Shown here: piece after piece, positions 16,772 through 27,022 of the stretch | Numbering within the stretch: position 1 is the first letter of the stretch | Layout of the letters: every line of letters starts with the position of its first letter | DNA from: an uncultured Alistipes sp. | GTDB lineage: Bacteria; Bacteroidota; Bacteroidia; Bacteroidales; Rikenellaceae | Assembly (NCBI GenBank): GCA_900544265.1 | Contig: UQUQ01000002.1 | Span: 96,701-160,700 of the forward strand | Length of the DNA stretch: 64,000 nucleotides | Direction of reading: 5' to 3' | Position numbers and translations under genes: made by a program | Notes under the pieces: generated by a model | What the model saw: only the letters and a program-made list of their open reading frames with translations | The model's database searches: none | What the model was told of the DNA's origin: nothing

Positions 16772-16831
16772 CGGTCCGGTACCTCCGCAACCGCCCCAAA
16801 CGGGAACGGAGAGGTGTCGCACCGTTGCGCA

Positions 16832-19654
<2,823 letters not shown>

Positions 19655-19703
19655 CGGTTCAGGCACCGATTTTGCATTTCATGGCCATACAAACCTATGT
19701 GCT

Positions 19704-20249
19704 ATGAAAAAAACAGTCATTATCGTTGTCACGGGCCTGCTGCTGTGCGCGGCGGCCTTCACCGTGATCGGACAGAAGCAGGTTCTGTCGCCCAAGCAGG
19801 AGCGCCGCGAGGTGCGTGAGAAACGCCGTGCGGACCGCATTGCCGAGTACGAGAAGTTCACCGACTCGCTCGTGCTGTCGCGCAACTTCCAGTTCAACCC
19901 CCAGACCATGCAGCAGCAGCCCGCGGGTCCCATGCGCCAGATCATGAACCCGGCCTTCAGCGTCCAGATCTGGGACGGGACGGTGGATATCTGTCTGCCC
20001 TATGTCAAGGGGTATGTGCCGCCCTACTACTCGACGGTCATCAACTACACGGTGCCCAACGTCTCGGGCTACACGACCGAGCAGACCCAGGAGGGGTGGA
20101 TGGTGACCTTCTCGACGTCGCTCTTCTCGGCCTCGACCTACACCTTCACCTTCGAGATCTTCTCCCGCACGGGCGGTGCGAACCTCACGATCACCAATCC
20201 GTGGTACAACCCCGTGCAGTACACCGGTGCGATCTCGAAGGTCTATTGA
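19704..20249 (+). CDS. Exported DUF4251-like protein
   Basis: 181 aa. N-terminal signal sequence (residues 1-23, ending near VIGQ), a basic helical stretch (ERREVREKRRADRI) and a beta-rich body (INYTVPNVSGY; YTFTFEIFSRTGGANLTI) that fits the DUF4251 family of small Bacteroidetes periplasmic proteins. Function unknown. It starts 49 nt after uvrA and ends just before a terminator. Confidence 0.65.
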   Translation: MKKTVIIVVTGLLLCAAAFTVIGQKQVLSPKQERREVREKRRADRIAEYEKFTDSLVLSRNFQFNPQTMQQQPAGPMRQIMNPAFSVQIWDGTVDICLPYVKGYVPPYYSTVINYTVPNVSGYTTEQTQEGWMVTFSTSLFSASTYTFTFEIFSRTGGANLTITNPWYNPVQYTGAISKVY

Positions 20250-20287
20250 CCCGCCGTGCCGCCGCGCCTGCGATCTGAAGCAGAAAC

Positions 20288-20320
20288 AAAGGCTGATCCT
20301 CCGAAAGGGATCAGCCTTTT
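20288..20320 (+). terminator. Intrinsic terminator after DUF4251-like gene
   Basis: A 12-bp stem (20288-20299 with 20308-20319) with an 8-nt loop; the right arm runs into TTTT. Confidence 0.85.
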
Positions 20321-20383
20321 GCTTGTATTCCGCCGCCGCATCGCCCGGGCGGGACCGGGACAACGCCGGACTGCCCCCGAGCG

Positions 20384-20517
20384 GACCGGGGCATCGGCGT
20401 GGGTTTCGTCGTATCGGGGCCCTCCTGACCGGGGCATCGGCAGAATTTCGCCGCGTCCGGCTGTCGCCGGGCCTTCCGGGCCAGGGCGGGTCAGGACGGA
20501 TCAGGATGGGTCAGGGC
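20384..20517. repeat. Short direct repeats beyond the 3' end of ispF
   Basis: A 15-nt word GACCGGGGCATCGGC occurs at 20384-20398 and 20427-20441. A 10-nt unit (GGrTCAGGryg) occurs three times in tandem at 20488-20517, the last copy covering the ispF stop codon. Confidence 0.55.
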
Positions 20518-20990
20518 CTGAAGATCAGCGCCACGGCCGAGACGGAGACCCCCTCCTCGCGCCCCTCGAAGCCGAGGTGCTCGGTCGTTGTCGCCTTGAC
20601 CGACACGCGCTCCGTGTCGATCCCCATCGCCCCGGCCATTGCCGCGCGCATGGCGTCGATGTAGGGCCGCAGTTTGGGCCGCTGCATGCGGATCGTGCAG
20701 TCGACATTGCCGATCTCGTAGCCCCGTTCGCGCAGCATCGCCGCCACGCGGCCCAGCAGCACTTTCGAGTCGATGCCGGCGTAGTCGTCCGACGTGTCGG
20801 GAAAGTGCAGCCCGATGTCGCCCAGCGCCGCGGCGCCCAGCAGCGCGTCGCACACGGCGTGGATCGCCACGTCGCCGTCCGAGTGGGCGACGAACCCCTG
20901 CGTGTGGGGAATCTCCACGCCCCCGAGCACCAGCCGCAGGCCGTCGGAGAGGGCGTGCACGTCGTATCCGTGTCCTATTCTGAACTCCAT
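20511..20990 (-). CDS. ispF: 2-C-methyl-D-erythritol 2,4-cyclodiphosphate synthase
   Basis: 159 aa, full family length. It cyclises CDP-ME 2-phosphate to MEcPP in the non-mevalonate isoprenoid pathway and acts as a cytoplasmic trimer. Metal-binding signature GHGYDVHAL (Asp and His at residues 9 and 11) and SDGDVAIHAVCDALLGA with its third metal-ligand His are present, as is the C-terminal VKATTTEHLGFEGREEG. It is transcribed divergently from pepD, and the two promoters overlap. Confidence 0.95.
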   Translation of the reverse strand: MEFRIGHGYDVHALSDGLRLVLGGVEIPHTQGFVAHSDGDVAIHAVCDALLGAAALGDIGLHFPDTSDDYAGIDSKVLLGRVAAMLRERGYEIGNVDCTIRMQRPKLRPYIDAMRAAMAGAMGIDTERVSVKATTTEHLGFEGREEGVSVSAVALIFRP

Positions 20991-21005
20991 AATCGTGTCA
21001 TTACT

Positions 21006-21037
21006 TTTGTCAAAGTTAGGAAAATTTTTTATTTTTG
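21006..21037 (+). promoter_or_regulatory. Consensus promoter for pepD
   Basis: TTTG at 21006-21009, 20 nt, TATTTTTG at 21030-21037; the ATG follows at 21057. Confidence 0.75.
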
Positions 21038-21041
21038 CGAA
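21011..21041 (-). promoter_or_regulatory. Promoter for ispF overlapping the pepD promoter
   Basis: On the - strand: TTCG (21038-21041, one mismatch to TTTG), 19 nt, TAACTTTG (21011-21018). The leader before the ispF ATG is about 16 nt. The two divergent promoters occupy almost the same 36 bp. Confidence 0.6.
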
Positions 21042-21056
21042 AAACCTGTATTCGCT

Positions 21057-22517
21057 ATGTCGGAAATCACCTCACTGGAACCCCGCATCGTCTGGGAACA
21101 GTTCGATGCCATCACGCGCGTGCCGCGTCCCTCGAAGAAGGAGGGCCGGATCATCGACTTTCTGGTCGACTTCGCCAAACAGCACCACATCGACTACCGC
21201 AAGGACGCCATCGGCAACGTCGTGATGCGCAAGCCCGCCACGCCGGGCTACGAGGATCGCCCGGCGGTCATTCTCCAGGCCCACATGGACATGGTCTGCG
21301 AGAAGAACTCCGACGTGGAGTTCGACTTCGAGCACGACGCCATCCGCACGCGCATCGAGGACGGGTGGGTCAAGGCCGAAGGGACGACGCTCGGTGCCGA
21401 CTGCGGCATCGGCATGGCCGCGGCGCTGGCCGCGCTGATCGACCCCGCGGTCGAGCACGGACCCCTCGAGGCGCTCTTCACCGTCGACGAGGAGACGGGT
21501 CTGACGGGGGCCTTCGAGCTGGGCGAGGGGATGCTCTCGGGCAAATACCTCATCAACCTCGACTCGGAGGACGAGGGCGAGATCTTCATCGGCTGCGCGG
21601 GCGGCATCGACACGATCGCCACGTTCCGCTACACGATGGAGCCCGCGCCGAAGAACTACTCGTTTTTCCGCGTCGACGTCTCCGACCTGCTGGGCGGACA
21701 CTCGGGCGACGACATCGACAAGGGGCGCGTCAACTCGAACAAGACCGTTGCACGCCTGCTGTGGGACGGCATGCAGAGCTGCGAGCTGCGCCTGAGCTAC
21801 TTCTGCGGTGGCAACCTGCGCAACGCCATCCCGCGCGAGGCCTACGCCATCTTCGGCGTGCCGACCCGCTACAAGGAGGACTTCATCAAGCGCTACCGCC
21901 TCTTCGCCGCCGACATGCAGGCCGAATTCAAGCACCGCGAACCCAATTTCCGCATCACGCTCAACGAGATGCCCGAGGTAGGCGAGGTGCTCGACCGCAA
22001 GACGCAGTTCGGGCTGGTCTACTCGCTCGTAGGCGTGCCCAACGGCGTCATCGCCATGTCGTTCGCCGTGCCGGGTCTCGTCGAGACCTCGACGAACCTC
22101 GCGTCGGTGAAATTCGAGTCGGACAACCGCATCGTCGTCACCTCGTCGCAGCGTTCGTCGGTCGAGAGCGCCAAGACCTACGTCATGCAGATGGTCGAGT
22201 CGGCCTTCGCGCTGGCCGGGGCCGACGTCGCCCACTCGGACGGCTATCCGGGTTGGGCGCCCAACCCGGATTCGGAGCTGCTGAAGGTGACCGTCAGCGC
22301 CTACGAGCGTCTGTTCGCCACGGAACCCAAGGTGCGGGCCATCCATGCGGGACTGGAGTGCGGGCTCTTCCTCGAGAAGTACCCCGAGCTGGAGATGGTC
22401 TCGTTCGGCCCGACGCTGCGCGGCGTGCACTCGCCCGACGAGCGGCTCGAGATCGCCACGGTGCCCAAGTTCTGGGCGCTGCTGCTCGAGGTACTCAAAA
22501 CATTGAAAAACAAATAG
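21057..22517 (+). CDS. pepD: Aminoacyl-histidine dipeptidase (cytosol non-specific dipeptidase)
   Basis: 486 aa, typical PepD (M20C) length. It is a zinc-dependent cytoplasmic peptidase that cleaves Xaa-His and other dipeptides. Visible: AHMDMVCEKN with His76 and catalytic Asp78, the metal Asp in GADCGIGMAAAL, the catalytic Glu pair in TVDEETGLTGA, LLGGHSGDDI in the lid region, and HAGLECGLF near the end. The frame is open far upstream, but the ATG at 21057 lies 20 nt after a consensus promoter and matches the family start (EPRIVWEQFDAI). A terminator hairpin follows. Confidence 0.93.
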   Translation: MSEITSLEPRIVWEQFDAITRVPRPSKKEGRIIDFLVDFAKQHHIDYRKDAIGNVVMRKPATPGYEDRPAVILQAHMDMVCEKNSDVEFDFEHDAIRTRIEDGWVKAEGTTLGADCGIGMAAALAALIDPAVEHGPLEALFTVDEETGLTGAFELGEGMLSGKYLINLDSEDEGEIFIGCAGGIDTIATFRYTMEPAPKNYSFFRVDVSDLLGGHSGDDIDKGRVNSNKTVARLLWDGMQSCELRLSYFCGGNLRNAIPREAYAIFGVPTRYKEDFIKRYRLFAADMQAEFKHREPNFRITLNEMPEVGEVLDRKTQFGLVYSLVGVPNGVIAMSFAVPGLVETSTNLASVKFESDNRIVVTSSQRSSVESAKTYVMQMVESAFALAGADVAHSDGYPGWAPNPDSELLKVTVSAYERLFATEPKVRAIHAGLECGLFLEKYPELEMVSFGPTLRGVHSPDERLEIATVPKFWALLLEVLKTLKNK

Positions 22518-22535
22518 AAGATACCGGTTCGGATT

Positions 22536-22573
22536 ACCGACGGAGGGTCGCAGGACCTTCCGTCGGTTCTTGT
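22536..22573 (+). terminator. Intrinsic terminator after pepD
   Basis: A 14-bp stem (22536-22549 with 22554-22567, one G-U), tetraloop GCAG, followed by TCTTGTT. Confidence 0.8.
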
Positions 22574-22599
22574 TGCGACCGCTCGAAAATGAAACGATC

Positions 22600-23262
22600 A
22601 TGAAGAAAGCCGCGCTTTTCGATATGGACGGCACGCTCGTCGACAATACGCTGGCGCATATGCGCGCCTTTGAAATCTTCTGTGCCCGCTATGGCGTCAC
22701 GGGCTGGAAGGAGAAGCTCTCGCAGGCCTTCGGCATGGGCAACGACGACATCATGCGCCTGATTATGCCCGCGGAGCTGATCCGCGAGCGGGGCTTGGCG
22801 TCGCTGGCCGAGGAGAAGGAGGCGATCTACCGCGAAATCTACGCCCCGGAAATCCGCCCCGTCGAGGGGCTTGTCCCGCTGCTCGAGTCGCTGCGTGCGG
22901 CGGGCGTGCGCTGCGCCGTCGGGTCGTCGGGCTGCCGCGCGAATGTCGATTTCGTGCTGGAGAAGTGCCGCATCGGGGAGTTCTTCGACGTCCGCATTTC
23001 GGGCGACCGCGTGACGCGCTGCAAGCCCGATCCGGAGATCTATCTCACGGCTGCCGCGGCGCTGGGCATGGCTCCGGCCGACTGCGTCGTCTTCGAGGAT
23101 GCCAAGGCGGGTATCGAGTCGGCACGCCGGGCCGGTGTCGGACGCGTCGTGGCGCTGGCGACGACGCTGCCGCGCGAGGTGCTCGAACGTGAGACGGATG
23201 CCGACGTGATCGGTGAGACCTTCGCCGACCTGCCGGGGCTCGACCGCCTGCTTGCCGACTGA
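22600..23262 (+). CDS. HAD-superfamily phosphatase (beta-phosphoglucomutase-like)
   Basis: 220 aa from the ATG at 22600. Motif I DMDGTLVDN (nucleophile and acid/base Asp), motif II VGSSGCR, motif III Lys in CKPDPEIYL and motif IV FEDAKAGIESA place it in HAD subfamily IA with a helical cap, near beta-phosphoglucomutases and 2-deoxyglucose-6-phosphatases. Substrate cannot be assigned. A longer non-ATG extension upstream (10 codons) is not supported by homology. A hairpin follows the stop. Confidence 0.85.
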   Translation: MKKAALFDMDGTLVDNTLAHMRAFEIFCARYGVTGWKEKLSQAFGMGNDDIMRLIMPAELIRERGLASLAEEKEAIYREIYAPEIRPVEGLVPLLESLRAAGVRCAVGSSGCRANVDFVLEKCRIGEFFDVRISGDRVTRCKPDPEIYLTAAAALGMAPADCVVFEDAKAGIESARRAGVGRVVALATTLPREVLERETDADVIGETFADLPGLDRLLAD

Positions 23263-23283
23263 TCGGCCGTGCCGCGAAGACAT

Positions 23284-23317
23284 CAGGGCCGTCCTTGCAG
23301 GGGCGGCCCTGCTTTTT
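23284..23317. terminator. Intrinsic terminator between convergent HAD and SDR genes
   Basis: GC-rich stem CAGGGCCGtCC (23284-23294) with GGcGGCCCTG (to 23311), followed by CTTTTT. Confidence 0.7.
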
Positions 23318-23346
23318 GATCTCGCGAGGCGTCGTCCCGGGCGGGG

Positions 23347-24162
23347 TTACTCGCTCCGTTGCAGCAGCCGGCGGAGGGCCGGAATGTGCAGGGCGGGCCG
23401 GATTGCCGCGGCGGGGACGATCCGGCAGAGAGCGACGCAGAACTTTGTGAAGAGTCCCGGAATGCAGCGGTGCCGCCCCCGGAAGAGCGCCTTCAGCCCC
23501 TTGCGGGCCACTGCTTCGGGCGGAAGCATCACGCCCCAGCGGCGCAGACGCCGCCGCCATGCGTCGGAGAGGTTGTAGAGCGGCGTGTCGACGGCTCCGG
23601 GATAGACGGCCGTGACGTGCACGCCCCGGGCGCGGAGTTCGCTGTCGAGCGAGCGGGCGAAGCTGCGCAGAAAACTCTTCGTCGCGGCGTAGGCCGCAAT
23701 CGTGGGGTAGGGCATCCAGGCTGTGGCCGACGACATGAGCAGGATCGCACCGCCGCCGCGCCGCACCAGCTCGGGGGCGTAGAGGCGGCACAGCAGCAGG
23801 GGAGTCGTGCAGTGGAGCGCCACGATCGTGCGCAGACGTTCGGGCGGCGTCGTCTCGGTCAGCCCGAAGAGCAGCATCCCGGCGTTGCAGACCAATACGG
23901 CGATGTCCAGTCCGCGGCGCGCGGTCTCGTCGTGGAGCCGCTGCGCGGCGTCCTCCCGGGCAAGGTCCAGACAAAGGGGCAGCGTCGGGACCCCGTACTG
24001 CCGGGCGATCTCCCGGGCGGCCGTGCGGTTCTCCTCCTCACGGTTGCTCACCAGCACCACGCCGTAGCCCCGTGCGGCCAGTTGCGCGGCACAGGCCCGG
24101 CCGATGCCCGACGAGGCGCCCGTTACGAGGGCATATTCTCCTTCTTTTGCTCTGCGTTGCAT
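23347..24162 (-). CDS. Short-chain dehydrogenase/reductase
   Basis: 271 aa classical-type SDR oxidoreductase. Cofactor motif TGASSGIG (about residues 15-22), structural NAG in VCNAGMLLFG, catalytic Ser in LMSSATAW and YxxxK-type pair in AYAATKSF. An Arg-rich position after strand 2 (SNREEEN) suggests NADPH preference. Substrate unknown; a C-terminal hydrophobic segment (TKFCVALCRIVPAAAI) is like those of membrane-associated SDRs of the DltE/YqjQ group. Transcribed divergently from the DUF486 gene. Confidence 0.85.
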   Translation of the reverse strand: MQRRAKEGEYALVTGASSGIGRACAAQLAARGYGVVLVSNREEENRTAAREIARQYGVPTLPLCLDLAREDAAQRLHDETARRGLDIAVLVCNAGMLLFGLTETTPPERLRTIVALHCTTPLLLCRLYAPELVRRGGGAILLMSSATAWMPYPTIAAYAATKSFLRSFARSLDSELRARGVHVTAVYPGAVDTPLYNLSDAWRRRLRRWGVMLPPEAVARKGLKALFRGRHRCIPGLFTKFCVALCRIVPAAAIRPALHIPALRRLLQRSE

Positions 24163-24255
24163 GACTGCGCTGTTTTTTTTCTGTTTAACCCTGCATGTTC
24201 GGACCCTGCGGCGGCAAAATTCGCCGGACAGAGGCCAACGTATTGAAAAATTGTC

Positions 24256-24263
24256 TATTTTTG
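24256..24263 (+). promoter_or_regulatory. -7 box (TATTTTTG) for DUF486 gene
   Basis: A perfect TAnnTTTG 45 nt before the ATG at 24309; no clear -33 element. Its position argues against an earlier start for the gene. Confidence 0.55.
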
Positions 24264-24308
24264 CACCGCCTTAAACGGAAAAGAGTATTCAAAACAAATA
24301 CCGTCACC

Positions 24309-24674
24309 ATGTTACGCGGCCTTTCAACCATCGTTCTGCTCGTCATCTCCAACGCTTTCATGACGCTGGCCTGGTACGGGCACATCGCCTTCAAATCGCG
24401 GCTCGAGCGCTTCGGCCTCATGGCCATCGTGCTGTTGAGCTGGGGCATCGCCCTGTTTGAATATTGCTTTCAGGTCCCGGCCAACCGCATCGGCAGTGCC
24501 GAATTCGGCGGTCCCTTCTCGATCTGGGAGCTCAAGGTGATCCAGGAGGTCGTCTCGCTCTCGGTATTCACCGTCTTCGCGCTGGTCTTCATGCGCTCGG
24601 ATTCGCTGCGCTGGAACCACCTCGCCGGATTCCTCTGCCTGATTTTGGCCGTCTACTTCATCTTCCGCAAATAA
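24309..24674 (+). CDS. DUF486 / DMT-family small membrane protein
   Basis: 121 aa with four predicted membrane helices (about residues 3-24, 34-52, 70-90, 97-118). It matches DUF486 (PF04342-type), with MTLAWYGHI near the start and FEYCFQVPANRIG in the middle. Distant relative of drug/metabolite transporters; no substrate known. The start at 24309 was chosen over an upstream in-frame start because a promoter -7 box lies between them. The ogt gene begins 9 nt downstream, so the two are probably co-transcribed. Confidence 0.85.
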   Translation: MLRGLSTIVLLVISNAFMTLAWYGHIAFKSRLERFGLMAIVLLSWGIALFEYCFQVPANRIGSAEFGGPFSIWELKVIQEVVSLSVFTVFALVFMRSDSLRWNHLAGFLCLILAVYFIFRK

Positions 24675-24683
24675 AAGCCGCCC

Positions 24684-25370
24684 ATGGTATCCGATCGACA
24701 CGGGGCCGGAACGGCCGGTGAGACCCCGGGCATGATCCGCTGGTGCCTGCATGCAACGCCGTGCGGCGTGCTGCGCCTCGGGGCCTTCGGCGGTCGGCTC
24801 TGTCTCTGCGACTGGGCCGATGTTCCGGCGCGCGACTTCGTGGTGCGGCGTCTCGAACGGGGGCTGCACGTCCGCTTCGCCCCCTGGCCCGATGACGGCT
24901 CTCTGTCCGGCAGCGGGCCTCGCGGCATTTCCGATACTCCCGATCCGGACGACTCCGGCAATCCCGATGTTTCCGCAAATTCTGGCGACCCCGATTCCGG
25001 CGAATCTGACCATGCCGACCGCTGCGTGCTGGACCATGCCGCACGGCAGCTCGACGAATACTTTGCCGGACGCCGCCGCGTGTTCGATCTCCCGCTGCTG
25101 ACCGTCGGCACGCCGTTTCAGCGGGCGGTCTGGGAGCTGCTGACGGAGATTCCCTTCAGCGGTACCCGCTCCTACGCCTGGCTGGCAGCGCAGCTGGGAC
25201 ACCCGCGGGCCGTGCGGGCCGTCGCTGCGGCCAATCGCGCCAACGCCCTTTCGATCTTCATCCCCTGCCACCGCGTCGTCGGCAGCGACGGTTCGCTCAC
25301 GGGCTATGCCGGTGGTTTGGCGGCCAAACGGCTGCTGCTCGGGCTGGAGCAACAGCAGCTTCTTCGCTGA
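24684..25370 (+). CDS. ogt: Methylated-DNA--protein-cysteine methyltransferase
   Basis: 228 aa. It repairs O6-methylguanine by suicide transfer to its active Cys195 in the IPCHRVV motif; the DNA-binding helix ([13 protein letters not shown]) and [13 protein letters not shown] end are intact. The N-terminal ribonuclease-H-like domain contains an unusual insertion at about residues 72-113, rich in Asp, Ser, Pro and Gly ([13 protein letters not shown], then GDPDSGESD), which looks like repeat expansion. It lies 9 nt after the DUF486 gene. Confidence 0.9.
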   Translation: MVSDRHGAGTAGETPGMIRWCLHATPCGVLRLGAFGGRLCLCDWADVPARDFVVRRLERGLHVRFAPWPDDGSLSGSGPRGISDTPDPDDSGNPDVSANSGDPDSGESDHADRCVLDHAARQLDEYFAGRRRVFDLPLLTVGTPFQRAVWELLTEIPFSGTRSYAWLAAQLGHPRAVRAVAAANRANALSIFIPCHRVVGSDGSLTGYAGGLAAKRLLLGLEQQQLLR

Positions 25371-25421
25371 CGGAGCAACTGCCTCCTTTTACATTCGACA
25401 ACCTTTTCCCGCCCTTGCGGT

Positions 25422-26339
25422 CTACCATCCTCTCTTTTCGTGATCCTTGCGGTAGATCTGGTAGGAGTTCACGATGTTCTGCCATACGATGTAGGCCGTC
25501 GGGGCGATCGAAGAGATCGGGTTGAGGAACGCCTGGGCCATCCAGACGGCCAGCACCGTGTTCTTCTGTCCGAGCGACTGCCCGCCCGCCGCCGGATCGC
25601 CGTAGCGGCGGCCCAGTGCGCGGCCCGCCTTGAACTGCGCGAGGCAGATCACCAGCGCCGCGAAGGCGAGCCACAGCTCGGTCGAGAGGTCGGCCCCGTG
25701 CAGGTCGATGATGAAGGCCGTCGTGCGGCCGATGATGACGATGAGCGACAGCAGCCACATGTAGAACGAAATCTGGCTATGGTCGCCGATCCACTTTGCC
25801 GCCTTCGGCAGGACGAAGCGCAGAAACTGCGCCGCGGCGAAGGGCATGATGAGCAGCGGGGCGATGCGGGCCAGAATCTCCGTGAAGCTGCACGCTCCCG
25901 TTCCGGTGAAGGAGAGGATGACGGGCGCCACGAGGGCCACGACCATGTTGCAGAGCAGGCTGTAGGTGGCCATCGTCGCGACGTTGGCCCCGAGCATGCC
26001 GGCAATGACGACGGCCGCCATCGCCACGGGGGCCAGGATGCAGATCATCGCCCCCTGCGCCACGACCTCGTCGAGCGGCCGCAGCACGAGGTAGACGCCG
26101 ATGCAGGCCGCGATCTGGATTATCAGCAGCCACAAGTGCATCATCGAGGGCCGCATCTGGCTCGGCTTCACGCGGCAGAAGGTGACGAAGAGCATCAGGA
26201 AAATGAGCGTCGGGGTAATCATCTGTCCCGACCAGCTCTCCAGTACCGTGACGGGGCGGCACAGCAGGGCGCCGACGATCATGGCCGACGGCATGGCGAC
26301 GGTCTTGACGTTGCGGTGCAGGTGTTCGAGTATGTGCAT
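25422..26339 (-). CDS. Bile acid:sodium symporter family (BASS) transporter
   Basis: 305 aa membrane protein with about nine or ten helices. The overall pattern (TLIFLMLFVTFCRVKP; CILAPVAMAAVVIAGMLGAN; ALVAPVILSF) fits BASS-family transporters, which move bile acids, pantothenate or other organic anions with sodium. The actual substrate cannot be told. Convergent with ogt; no clear terminator is visible in the 51-nt gap. It is separated from the YqeY gene upstream by 203 nt. Confidence 0.75.
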   Translation of the reverse strand: MHILEHLHRNVKTVAMPSAMIVGALLCRPVTVLESWSGQMITPTLIFLMLFVTFCRVKPSQMRPSMMHLWLLIIQIAACIGVYLVLRPLDEVVAQGAMICILAPVAMAAVVIAGMLGANVATMATYSLLCNMVVALVAPVILSFTGTGACSFTEILARIAPLLIMPFAAAQFLRFVLPKAAKWIGDHSQISFYMWLLSLIVIIGRTTAFIIDLHGADLSTELWLAFAALVICLAQFKAGRALGRRYGDPAAGGQSLGQKNTVLAVWMAQAFLNPISSIAPTAYIVWQNIVNSYQIYRKDHEKRGW

Positions 26340-26542
26340 GGTTTTCGGTTTCTTTTCAACGATTCGCAGGCGCCGCTCCGGGCGCAGCTGTGCCGCGGCC
26401 TTGGAGCGGCCCCGGACCGGGCCCGACGGAGCATGGAACTCCCGGCCGGAATCTTACCGGACATACCGGCCGGCCTGCTCGCTGTCGGGATTGGCCTCTT
26501 GTCCGGCTCGCTGCCTGGATTTACCTCCCGCCGTACCGGAGG

Positions 26543-26992
26543 TCACGACAGCAACTCCTTGACCTTGGCAGAAATATCCTTGCCATCGGCGCGGCCGGCA
26601 AGCCGCTTCGACGCGACGCCCATCACCTTGCCCATCTCCTTCATCGACGTGGCGCCCACCTCGGCGATGATGGCCTTCACCTCGGCCGTCAGCTCCTCGG
26701 CCGTGAGCTGTTTGGGCAGAAACTCCTCATAGACGGCCACCTGCGCCAGCTCCTCGTCGGCCAGGTCCTGCCGGTGCTGCTGGGCGTAGATTGCCGCGGA
26801 GTCCGTGCCCTGCTTGGCCAGTTTCGAGATGATCTTCAGCACGTCGGCATCGGGCAGTTCGGCAATCTCCGGACCGGCCGTCTTGGCCTCGATGATGTAC
26901 TTCTTGGCATTGCGCAGCGCGCTCAGGCGCACCGTATCCTTGGCCTTCATGGCCTCCATGATCCCTTTGGAAATCTGTTGTTCGAGTGACAT
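26543..26992 (-). CDS. GatB/YqeY domain protein
   Basis: 149 aa, a stand-alone YqeY protein related to the C-terminal tRNA-binding part of GatB. Signature segments: MKAKDTVRLSALRN near the start, EEFLPKQLTAEEL and GKVMGVASKRLAGRADGK near the end. Its cellular role is unclear; it may influence tRNA-dependent amidation. It starts 30 nt after the stop of the amidase-like gene, so it may be the third gene of the symporter/amidase operon. Confidence 0.9.
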   Translation of the reverse strand: MSLEQQISKGIMEAMKAKDTVRLSALRNAKKYIIEAKTAGPEIAELPDADVLKIISKLAKQGTDSAAIYAQQHRQDLADEELAQVAVYEEFLPKQLTAEELTAEVKAIIAEVGATSMKEMGKVMGVASKRLAGRADGKDISAKVKELLS

Positions 26993-27022
26993 GACAGTTT
27001 GTTTTTTAGTTTGTTGTATCGG

